Part shown: piece by piece, positions 23,643 to 33,660 of the stretch
How positions within the stretch are numbered: position 1 is the first letter of the stretch
How the letters are laid out: each line of letters opens with the position of its first letter
The notes under the pieces: model-generated
What the model was told of the DNA's origin: nothing
What the model saw: only the letters and a program-made list of their open reading frames with translations
Databases searched by the model: none
Assembly (NCBI GenBank): GCA_006937955.1
Contig: SSNP01000001.1
Span: 10,264,679 to 10,328,678, forward strand
From: Pachypanchax playfairii
Taxonomy: Eukaryota; Chordata; Actinopteri; Cyprinodontiformes; Aplocheilidae
Direction of reading: 5' to 3'
Length of the DNA: 64,000 bases
Made by a program: the position numbers and the translations under genes

Positions 23643-24984
23643 GGTTGTGCTGCAGTGTTAAAGGTCAATCAAACTGAAAGAGAGAGGATAAGCACTCGGG
23701 TGGAGAGACAGAGATTGAGGGATGGGTCACTGTCCTACAGCTGAGCCATGACCACGTTTTATCTTCAGGGTGTCATTATCCCTCACAGCACCACAATCAC
23801 AACTCTGCTTTTGTTTCATGGACATATGGACACAATTTAATTCACTTAGGATAAAAGTAACATAACAGAACTACACACACACACACACATCAGGAGGTTG
23901 TTGCATTTTTGGCAGCAACCAGCCTGTTTACAATATTCCAAGGTCTCTGTGATTAAAACAGTCCCAAAGCACGCCTGACACTCCATTACCCAGCATGCCC
24001 TGGGTGAGGCAGGATCGCACATATTGATTTCACGCTTCATTAAACTTCGAGTCTAACAATGTCATAGTTCTTCCTGGTCCTACAGAACTCTGCATCCTTC
24101 AGAAAGAGCAGAGTGAAACTCTAGAAAGGGACAGCAGAAGTGTAACAAATGAACACGAGTATCAGGGTGACAAATTGGACAGGTTGGACACTTCTGACCT
24201 CATTTCCATTTAAAAGTTGTTATTGAAAACCTGCTTTTCCAAGCGCAGAAAAAAGCATTTGTGTTTTTTTTTTACTGTAAGACCTCGTTTCTTTACTACA
24301 TTAGCTTCCAATTGCAGAAATAAAACAGTGTCATAAAATGTTTAAAACCAAGAGGCTTATTTTAGATTTCTGTTTTCATGCAGTTCACTAGGACCGCAGG
24401 AGATTGCACTATTTTCCGCTCCTGCATCACACGGTATAAACAGCATGCAGAAAATTTTATGGGATGGGCAAGTTTATTTGACCATTTTCATTCAGCAGTG
24501 AAAGGGCAATTCCTAAAGTGGTTTTTGTAGAAAAATAAACATAAATCAGTTTTTTGTTTCAAGGCAACAAACTCCACATGAAATGTCCCTTCATTTCCAT
24601 AACTTGAGGACTGTAAACACGATTCCCTCCCTTACAAATAACAGTTTCCCTTACTCAGCATTGTTCTGTGAGAACAGAGCTGAAATACTGAGGCACATAG
24701 AAGAGCTGTGACTCCATTAAACATCAGAGTACAAGCTTGAAGGAAAACTCCCATATTAGTTAAATTTCTCTCTGTTATGAACAAAATGACTGGTAGATAA
24801 ATACTTCCTTGCCTGGTGTGGAGTCCATTCATGTAAGGATAAGGAGGTAATATTCTCCTTTAGACCTGCTTTAGTCTGAAACAGCTGTAAAACAATAGGT
24901 TTAATGGTAATAATCATAATAAAACTGCTTTATGTGCAGACATCTGGGGACAGTGTCCCCAAATCTGAAGCATAGAGTAATGAA

Positions 24985-25565
24985 CTTAATTATTTGGCTG
25001 GACCTGAAAAGCAGCAGGCAGGAGACACAGATGGTGATAGAGTTTTTTTGACAGATACACATTGGCCGACTAAGACAATGGTAAAACAGATCCTTTAGGA
25101 GCAGAAGAGGATTAGTCAAAGACGTTAAATCCAAGGGAAAACAAATGAATCCAAAACCATGAAACTTGGCATAAGTCAGGTTTTAGCATAAGTTCCTCTG
25201 TGATCCATGACATGAAAAAACTGACTTACAAGGCTGTGAAGGAGCAAACAGAGCCGTGGTCCTCTGGGCCAGAGCACGAGTCAAGAACATCCAAAACTCC
25301 AAGAGGCAGAAACAATCAGGCATGTAGCTGGTAAATATGGTAATCCCAAACAGGAAATGGTCAAAAACACTCACTGATCTCTTTAGAATGAAACTATGAA
25401 TTAAACAGGCTCAGAAAAGTTGCTGCATGAAGCGAGCAGACGATCTGGACATGCTACCAGAGCAGTGACAGATCCAAACAAATGAACAGGTGGAAACAAT
25501 GAACTAAATGACAGGAGCAGGAAATGACATGAGACTCCAGTTAAGAACTACAATCATGTCAGATA
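24985..25565. repeat. Degraded interspersed repeat within duplicate copy 1
   Basis: GACAGGAGCAGGAAATGACA and AACAGGTGGAAACAATGAAC near 25470-25540 resemble the tail part of the longer repeat at 54477-55605 (CACAGGTGAAGACAATGAAC..AGGAAATGACATGA). The same stretch recurs at 27860-28440 because of the duplication. Boundaries approximate. Confidence 0.4.
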
Positions 25566-26456
25566 GACGTAGTTAATCCACCCAAAATACTCTCACAGAA
25601 TTATGGAATTTTCCATCATATGTGCAAAAACTGTGATAACAGCAAACAGACACATTATGTTGAAACAGTCAGTACAAATATAAACACTGAGTACCTTTTT
25701 ATACTTCCACATTCTAAGTATGGTCATTTAAAACCTTATCAAAGTCACTGTATGCATGTAAAATCAACCATATAATGCATGAAGAGAAATAGGGAATTTG
25801 TTTCTAAAAATTCTGGATTTTTAAGAAATTTGTAAGCATAAGTTGAAAATCCACGAGAAAATTATATTATAAAGTTACTAGTTTTAAAAGATTTTTAAAA
25901 ATGGTGCACAAAACAATAAAAAAAGTAACCTAAAATAACAAAATAGACAATTGTCAAGTGTAAAAAGTTGACAAGTATAAAAAGTTGATGTTTCATAAAT
26001 CTCTATCAATCTATTTACAAATTAATTATTAATTTAGTGCAAATAAAACATTATCTGCTCAGCTGTGATTCTGATTCAGCTGCTCATCTCTGAAATTGTG
26101 TTGACACAACCCTAAAAAACTAAATTTAACTAGTGTTTCAAGAAACAGTTTTTATTGTTGTCGACTCTGAACATCAGTAAATTTATGATTAAGTCCTGCG
26201 GAGACTTCGAGACACCGCGTTCGTCCCCCTAAGAGCAGACTTTATTTTTATTTTTTTAAAGGAATATAATTCATACATTATTCACAGAAAAAAATGCAAC
26301 AAAACAAGCTGGAAGTTAACTGGATTCACACAGTTCCTAAATAAAACATGATTGATTTATTGTTTTTTTGTATTTTTCAAACAGTTCAAACTTACTCATG
26401 TTTACTTAAAAAGTTAAAAATAACTTAAAGCAAAAGCTTCCAAACATGAATGAATG

Positions 26457-26459
<3 letters not shown>

Positions 26460-26507
<48 letters not shown>
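26460..26507. repeat. (AG)n microsatellite abutting the gap
   Basis: About 24 uninterrupted AG units, cut off by the N run. Confidence 0.95.
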
Positions 26508-26517
26508 NNNNNNNNNN
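26508..26517. other. Assembly gap (10 N)
   Basis: Ten consecutive N characters, a fixed-size placeholder between contigs rather than a measured distance. Confidence 0.99.
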
Positions 26518-29331
26518 GGTTGTGCTGCAGTGTTAAAGGTCAATCAAACTGAAAGAGAGAGGATAAGCACTCGGGTGGAGAGACAGAGATTGAGGGATGG
26601 GTCACTGTCCTACAGCTGAGCCATGACCACGTTTTATCTTCAGGGTGTCATTATCCCTCACAGCACCACAATCACAACTCTGCTTTTGTTTCATGGACAT
26701 ATGGACACAATTTAATTCACTTAGGATAAAAGTAACATAACAGAACTACACACACACACACACATCAGGAGGTTGTTGCATTTTTGGCAGCAACCAGCCT
26801 GTTTACAATATTCCAAGGTCTCTGTGATTAAAACAGTCCCAAAGCACGCCTGACACTCCATTACCCAGCATGCCCTGGGTGAGGCAGGATCGCACATATT
26901 GATTTCACGCTTCATTAAACTTCGAGTCTAACAATGTCATAGTTCTTCCTGGTCCTACAGAACTCTGCATCCTTCAGAAAGAGCAGAGTGAAACTCTAGA
27001 AAGGGACAGCAGAAGTGTAACAAATGAACACGAGTATCAGGGTGACAAATTGGACAGGTTGGACACTTCTGACCTCATTTCCATTTAAAAGTTGTTATTG
27101 AAAACCTGCTTTTCCAAGCGCAGAAAAAAGCATTTGTGTTTTTTTTTTACTGTAAGACCTCGTTTCTTTACTACATTAGCTTCCAATTGCAGAAATAAAA
27201 CAGTGTCATAAAATGTTTAAAACCAAGAGGCTTATTTTAGATTTCTGTTTTCATGCAGTTCACTAGGACCGCAGGAGATTGCACTATTTTCCGCTCCTGC
27301 ATCACACGGTATAAACAGCATGCAGAAAATTTTATGGGATGGGCAAGTTTATTTGACCATTTTCATTCAGCAGTGAAAGGGCAATTCCTAAAGTGGTTTT
27401 TGTAGAAAAATAAACATAAATCAGTTTTTTGTTTCAAGGCAACAAACTCCACATGAAATGTCCCTTCATTTCCATAACTTGAGGACTGTAAACACGATTC
27501 CCTCCCTTACAAATAACAGTTTCCCTTACTCAGCATTGTTCTGTGAGAACAGAGCTGAAATACTGAGGCACATAGAAGAGCTGTGACTCCATTAAACATC
27601 AGAGTACAAGCTTGAAGGAAAACTCCCATATTAGTTAAATTTCTCTCTGTTATGAACAAAATGACTGGTAGATAAATACTTCCTTGCCTGGTGTGGAGTC
27701 CATTCATGTAAGGATAAGGAGGTAATATTCTCCTTTAGACCTGCTTTAGTCTGAAACAGCTGTAAAACAATAGGTTTAATGGTAATAATCATAATAAAAC
27801 TGCTTTATGTGCAGACATCTGGGGACAGTGTCCCCAAATCTGAAGCATAGAGTAATGAACTTAATTATTTGGCTGGACCTGAAAAGCAGCAGGCAGGAGA
27901 CACAGATGGTGATAGAGTTTTTTTGACAGATACACATTGGCCGACTAAGACAATGGTAAAACAGATCCTTTAGGAGCAGAAGAGGATTAGTCAAAGACGT
28001 TAAATCCAAGGGAAAACAAATGAATCCAAAACCATGAAACTTGGCATAAGTCAGGTTTTAGCATAAGTTCCTCTGTGATCCATGACATGAAAAAACTGAC
28101 TTACAAGGCTGTGAAGGAGCAAACAGAGCCGTGGTCCTCTGGGCCAGAGCACGAGTCAAGAACATCCAAAACTCCAAGAGGCAGAAACAATCAGGCATGT
28201 AGCTGGTAAATATGGTAATCCCAAACAGGAAATGGTCAAAAACACTCACTGATCTCTTTAGAATGAAACTATGAATTAAACAGGCTCAGAAAAGTTGCTG
28301 CATGAAGCGAGCAGACGATCTGGACATGCTACCAGAGCAGTGACAGATCCAAACAAATGAACAGGTGGAAACAATGAACTAAATGACAGGAGCAGGAAAT
28401 GACATGAGACTCCAGTTAAGAACTACAATCATGTCAGATAGACGTAGTTAATCCACCCAAAATACTCTCACAGAATTATGGAATTTTCCATCATATGTGC
28501 AAAAACTGTGATAACAGCAAACAGACACATTATGTTGAAACAGTCAGTACAAATATAAACACTGAGTACCTTTTTATACTTCCACATTCTAAGTATGGTC
28601 ATTTAAAACCTTATCAAAGTCACTGTATGCATGTAAAATCAACCATATAATGCATGAAGAGAAATAGGGAATTTGTTTCTAAAAATTCTGGATTTTTAAG
28701 AAATTTGTAAGCATAAGTTGAAAATCCACGAGAAAATTATATTATAAAGTTACTAGTTTTAAAAGATTTTTAAAAATGGTGCACAAAACAATAAAAAAAG
28801 TAACCTAAAATAACAAAATAGACAATTGTCAAGTGTAAAAAGTTGACAAGTATAAAAAGTTGATGTTTCATAAATCTCTATCAATCTATTTACAAATTAA
28901 TTATTAATTTAGTGCAAATAAAACATTATCTGCTCAGCTGTGATTCTGATTCAGCTGCTCATCTCTGAAATTGTGTTGACACAACCCTAAAAAACTAAAT
29001 TTAACTAGTGTTTCAAGAAACAGTTTTTATTGTTGTCGACTCTGAACATCAGTAAATTTATGATTAAGTCCTGCGGAGACTTCGAGACACCGCGTTCGTC
29101 CCCCTAAGAGCAGACTTTATTTTTATTTTTTTAAAGGAATATAATTCATACATTATTCACAGAAAAAAATGCAACAAAACAAGCTGGAAGTTAACTGGAT
29201 TCACACAGTTCCTAAATAAAACATGATTGATTTATTGTTTTTTTGTATTTTTCAAACAGTTCAAACTTACTCATGTTTACTTAAAAAGTTAAAAATAACT
29301 TAAAGCAAAAGCTTCCAAACATGAATGAATG

Positions 29332-29393
<62 letters not shown>
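26518..29393. repeat. Exact 2.87-kb repeat, copy 2 (right of the assembly gap)
   Basis: Second copy at an offset of 2875 from 23643. It continues through the (GA)n tract to its natural right border, where GGGAAGAAAGGAAGGAGGG begins. It therefore holds the complete sequence, and copy 1 adds nothing new. Confidence 0.9.
29335..29393. repeat. (GA)n microsatellite, full length
   Basis: Uninterrupted GA units of about 59 bases followed by imperfect purine repeats, the complete counterpart of the truncated tract before the gap. Confidence 0.95.
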
Positions 29394-29396
<3 letters not shown>

Positions 29397-30336
29397 AGAA
29401 AGGAAGGAGGGAAAAAATAAAAAAAAAATACTTTAATAATACTTAAATAAATAAATACTGTTCCTATCAATAGGGGTTCCTAAATTCAGTCTTTATGGTC
29501 CATTTGGGCTTCACTACCTGCAAGGCTGAGCAGGTTATTATGTCTAAAATACCAAAGTACCCCCCTCTATTATCTTTAGACCTTTGTATCTTTGTAAAAT
29601 TGGTCTGAAAGTAAAATTTTTCCTGATTTGTTTGTTTCATTTACTCCATGTTGCTGGTGTCTTTTTATGTTTCGCTCCGTGTTTCTGTGACCCAAAGGAC
29701 AGCAGATTCACTGAGCTGCAGCCTACAAGGTGCCAGTTATGATGATTGTGACAGTAGAGTCGGGTTGCTGACTGGGTGAGGCTGAATAAATGGAACAGTG
29801 CAGAACTTCTGGCAGAGACACAGTCAAGCCAATGCAATAACAGCAGCACAGAGCAAAACAACCTCTGGGCAAATAATGCTTTTCCCCCGCCATCATGCTT
29901 CAGAGCCAGAGTGAAGCAACTTAATACCAGCCTCTTTCTCCCACAAATGCTCTTTCAGTTTGTAAATGGTGAGGGATTACTGATACTGTGACATCCCTCC
30001 TACTCAAAGTTGGGCAAAAATCATTACAAGTCACCTTGTCAGCTTTTAGCATCAGCTAAAAGCCACAAGTCACAATCAAGAATGAGTCCCTAACATTAAA
30101 ACTGTGCCTGGCATTTCTGAGTGACTCATGAGTATTGAAGACTGATGACACACACTGAAAAACTAGATATCACACACACACACACACCCCGCTGTAGACT
30201 AACAGAGGTGGAACAGGGATTTTTTTTTAAAAAAAGGACCTTGTAGAGTTTTTAAGTTTTGATATTTCAAGATTTTTTTCTCTACAGAGAGAAAACTTAG
30301 GTTTAAGTCTAAAATATGGTGAACACAGACTACAGG
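29394..30336. other. Unannotated sequence with a short (CA)n
   Basis: Contains (CA)n at about 30170-30187 and an A-rich stretch at 29412-29430. No coding or mobile feature recognised. Confidence 0.4.
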
Positions 30337-30452
30337 AGCTCTTTCATGTCCACAGCTAGAACCCTCTACAACAGCTCCCTGAAGAAGAACTGAGCAACAA
30401 AAACACTTAATTTCTCTTCGGGGATTAATAAAGTATTTTTGATTTGATTTAA
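30337..30452 (+). mobile_element. 3' end of a non-LTR retrotransposon
   Basis: 30340-30393 reads SFMSTARTLYNSSLKKN then TGA, matching the typical C-terminus (SFIPxAIRLYNSSL) of fish CR1/Rex1-like LINEs. It is followed by the familiar tail TTCTCTTCGGGGATTAATAA and GTATTTTTGATTTGATTT. Only this 3' stump remains, as expected for 5'-truncated copies. Confidence 0.65.
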
Positions 30453-30577
30453 AAACCATTTGCAGGAAGTCAAACAGATTCAGAGTACAGAACAAATAAA
30501 ACATGATTATGTATATCTAATCCAGGCTTTTCTGAGTATCACACTAACATAAAACTTCATACTTCAAGTATAAATCG

Positions 30578-31387
30578 TAGGGATGCACCGATACTGATAC
30601 CCGATGTACTCGTATCGGTTAGTTAACCGATACCATGAACCGATACTTAAAATGTGGAAACTCTGCAATAATTTCACGGAATTTTTTTTATTTTTCACTT
30701 GAAATTTTAGTTTTGAGGTCATTTTTTATCAATATTTTATTTTTTTATTAAGTTCACCCTCATTTGTTTGTAACAAGCAGAGAAGAAAATAAAACCTGTC
30801 TTTCAATTCTTGCCATTTTTTTGTGATAGAAGTATCAGTGACTGCGTTTACATGCAGCCAATAACCCTTTTAAAACCCGAATATTCACAATAACTTGGTT
30901 CCACACGGCCATGTAAACACCGGCAAAAACCCGAATATGCTTATAACCGGGTTTTTAAAAACCAGGTTTTTACCGCTGGGGTAATCGTTTTCTAACCCGA
31001 ATATTTAGTCGTGTAAACGCGTATCGGCATAACCCCGTCAAAACGTGTGTTCAGCGCATGCTCTATTCACAAGGAATCTTGGTCATATAGGAAGAAGAAT
31101 CGGAAATGACTCATATTGTGTCCTGAAGTAGTCCGTACGTCATGATGCTACCCCAAACATCCACGTTTAAATCGGGTTATTACAGTTTCATGTATACAGG
31201 GGTAACTCTCTCTACTTATGCATGTAAACGGGTTATTCGGAACATTTCAGAAACTCGAATACTGACCTTAACCCAATCATTACCCGAATATTGACTGCAT
31301 GTAAACATAGTCAGTATTGGTACTCTGTATCAGCAAGTACTCAGATCCAAGTATCGGTTTGAAAATAGTGGTATCGTTGCATTCCTA
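30578..31387. repeat. hAT MITE (ATGCACCGATA family), copy 2, split by another MITE
   Basis: Left end TAGGGATGCACCGATACTG and right end TGCATTCCTA. Interior motifs match copies at 51884 and 63633. At 30839 the alignment to those copies breaks inside AGTATCAG and resumes at 31311 with TCAGTATTGGTACTC. Confidence 0.75.
30839..31310. repeat. Nested MITE with CTGCGTTTACATGCAG termini
   Basis: Left CTGCGTTTACATGCAG and right CTGCATGTAAACATAG are inverted with two mismatches. TCAG precedes and follows the insert. The interior contains repeated AACCCGAATAT and GGGTTATT motifs facing each other. It is absent from sister copies of the host MITE, which proves the insertion order. Confidence 0.75.
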
Positions 31388-31650
31388 ACTAGAAAAGCAC
31401 TCGGAGAGCGCAGACCTCCGCCAAGTGGACATATTGTAGAAAGTACTATGTTTGTTTCCTTAAAAATATTCCAGGATCCAGACAGTAATTCGGATCACCC
31501 CCAGAATCTAATCTATTGTTTATTGGGTCATTTCTGACCTTTCCTGAAAATTTCATCAAAATCCATCAATTAGTTTTTGAGGCAGACAGACAGACAGACA
31601 GACAAACAGACCCTGATGTAAACATTACCTCCTCGGTGGAGGTAATAAAT
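31388..31650. repeat. Widespread fish repeat with GCGGAGGT-type ends
   Basis: Starts TAGAAAAGCACTCGGAGAGC followed by GCAGACCTCCGCC and ends near ACCTCCTCGGTGGAGGTAAT, with AAAATTTCATCAAAATCCAT in the middle and a (GACA)n run at 31583-31603. I recognise the pattern from many fish introns but cannot name the family. Confidence 0.5.
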
Positions 31651-32380
31651 TGTCTTTTATGCCACATAAATAAAATGTGCCACGTTACAATTTCAGGAGC
31701 TTTTCAATCAACACCTGTATTTAGTAAGTGAATTGTTTTTTTCTCCCGTTATTCTGACACTAAAAGTGTTTTTTTAATAACCAAAGACCCACAAATGAGA
31801 CACATGCACCAATTTACTCTCAGAGCGAAATGTAAACAGTGCACAGACACCTACACAAAAAAATTACTTTGAAAGCATTTGTAATAAGTATTGCAAAGTG
31901 TCAGAGTGTAGAGAATTAGCTCATTCAATGAGCCCAGCAATATTCAAGCATATTAACAGAAAGAAAGTTTTCAGCTACCCCTACAAACACCAGCAGATTG
32001 CACACGGGAAAATAACCAGCAGTTTCAAAGACAGAATACATTAACCGTCAGCGCTGAGAAACAACCAGCATCTTCCAAATATCAAAACCGCTTCAATGAC
32101 ACACAAACCTTGACGACTCTGATGTTTCTATTTAGCAAATTCAGTGACAGAACTTTTCAAATAGAACGTACTGAAAATTCCAAAGATTGATAAAATTCTG
32201 AAAATGAAAAGAGCACTGTTGCCAACTTAGTGACTTTGTCGCTGTAACGACTTTTCGAAACCCCCTTAGTGATTTTTTTTCCAAAAAAATCACCTAGCAA
32301 CAAATCTAGCGATATTTCTGACCTGCAAGGCAAGATCTAACGAGGACATATTTAAAATCCTATTAAAAACAGCAAGATCC
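31651..32380. other. Unannotated; repeat-like patch around 32220-32345
   Basis: 32218-32345 (GTTGCCAACTTAGTGACTTT...CTAGCGATATTTCTGAC) looks like one end of an interspersed repeat, but I found no partner terminus. Otherwise nothing recognised. Confidence 0.35.
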
Positions 32381-32431
32381 TTTAAAGAGGCCATTTCATA
32401 CACATTTCAGGACTTTGTGGTTATTTCTTAA

Positions 32432-33157
32432 ACCAACACCAAGTAACTTTTCAACCTTCATGAAATAGTTTCATAACTTCTGTGATTATATGGCGACTTA
32501 CAACAGGTTGAATGACACCTCTGTCATGGCTTGACGGGGTCTGTATCGCTTTCACTAGCACTAAACAACTTTGAGGAGGATGGTGGGAACCCTGCCACAC
32601 AAAAAACTACGAATGGATAGGCTGCTTTTCGGCATACGTCACTTCCCCTTTCCCCATTCGTCATAAACACGGAATTCGATGCGACCTGTTACGCGCAACT
32701 GCAGCTAACATGGCAGAAGCCCCGAAAAAACGAAAAGTTTTGTCTGAGGAGACAAAAAAAAGAAAAAGGGAGGGTAACCGGATAAAAGGACTGTCAAGAA
32801 TTAACATAGGCCCGGCTTTCACTCGCTGGCGTGAGCTCAAAGTCGAGGAGGGATTTCCGACTGATGCTGCCGTGGTTCTGTTCCTGCTGGACTAGTAAGT
32901 ATCTTTCTATTCTCAAATCAAAATGCTAATGCCAGCTTTCGGAAATTTGCATGGAAGTAATAACTGGCCACCAGGTTGACAGTTCATTCACTCAGCCACT
33001 GGAAACCGAAATGTAATGTAGTTCAATCCAACTGACGGGGTATCTGGATTTTGACGCTGCTCATGGGAAATGCAGGCTTCATCCACGTAAAATAATACCG
33101 CTTTTGTCCAGTGGCGCCGCCAAAATAAACCTAAACTGAAAGCTCCTAAGTCCTGCT
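32432..33157 (+). mobile_element. TTAA-flanked DNA element nested in the AGAGGCC element
   Basis: Bounded by TTAA at 32428-32431 and 33158-33161. The empty-site sequence in the sister copy reads TTCTTCAGTATT. Inner termini (ACCAACACCAAGTAACTTT and, inverted, AGCAGGACTTAGGAGCTTT) are related to the ends at 21563 and 59693. A TTAA target points to piggyBac or Kolobok type, which sequence alone cannot decide. It carries a first-exon-like frame at 32710. Confidence 0.6.
32710..32894 (+). pseudogene. Transposon-derived first exon (RINIGPAFTRWREL motif) with splice donor
   Basis: ATG at 32710 opens MAEAPKKRKVLSEETKKRKR, a lysine/arginine-rich start with an NLS-like PKKRKV, then RINIGPAFTRWRELK and TDAAVVLFLLD, ending in TA|GTAAGTATC (donor at 32895), which would complete a tyrosine codon. 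I remember the RxNIGxAFxRWREL...LLD[S]Y pattern as the N-terminus of multicopy, transposon-associated fish genes of unknown function. The 185-bp exon is open throughout, but no second exon lies within the element. It is a truncated copy that could still be transcribed as an orphan first exon. It sits antisense to the inferred ctnnd2 orientation. Confidence 0.55.
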
Positions 33158-33660
33158 TTAAGTATTAACCAGTAATATGAAACATTTTATATCTAAAAAA
33201 TGTTACAAAACACAGATTAACAGACATTTCAATCTGTCTGCATTAAAATTCGGCTGGTTTCGTCCAGCTTCAGGCACCAACTCATTAATAATCATTATTT
33301 GAATTTGCTGGACTCCGATTGGCTAACAAACTAGCCTATGAGAGCAAGGCATATTGTTTTCTGCCCCGCTGCGCATGGCAACATCAGACGTAGTCTCTTT
33401 CAGGTTGATACGTCTTATGCTACAGCTTTTAGCCAGCAGCATGCTAGGTGTGGTTTCAACTGCAGGAACTGATGAATACTAACGAGTAAAGGAGTTGTGA
33501 TGTAACAAATACAGGCCGTTCGAACTTGGGAGAACAAGTTTTATTGCCACCTGCGTAGTTTGAGAGATTAAAACTGAAAGAGAAGTTGTTGACCTGTGGA
33601 GCTAAAATATTCAACAGAAACCTCAGAAAAAAACGTTTTTAATGGAAGGGCCTCTTTAAA

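Larger units (their letters stand above)
23643..26507. repeat. Exact 2.87-kb repeat, copy 1 (left of the assembly gap)
   Basis: Matches 26518-29382 at a constant offset of 2875 bases with no difference seen in the segments compared, and the four open stretches inside translate identically in both copies. It ends in an (AG)n tract that runs into 10 Ns. Such identity next to a gap most likely reflects two contigs overlapping by 2.87 kb that were not merged. Confidence 0.9.
32381..33660. repeat. AGAGGCC-terminus element, copy 1, split by a TTAA-type element
   Basis: Termini TTTAAAGAGGCC and GGCCTCTTTAAA are perfect inverted copies. The flanking parts match the shorter copy at 41716-42288 almost throughout (GATTGGCTAACAAACTAGCC, TTTTAGCCAGCAGCATGCTA). 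The extra 0.73 kb at 32432-33157 is absent from that copy. Confidence 0.75.

Noticed and set aside
23643..29393. Genuine recent segmental duplication
   Set aside because: Complete identity plus a placeholder gap in a microsatellite favours unmerged overlapping contigs; kept as a checkable finding rather than asserted as biology.
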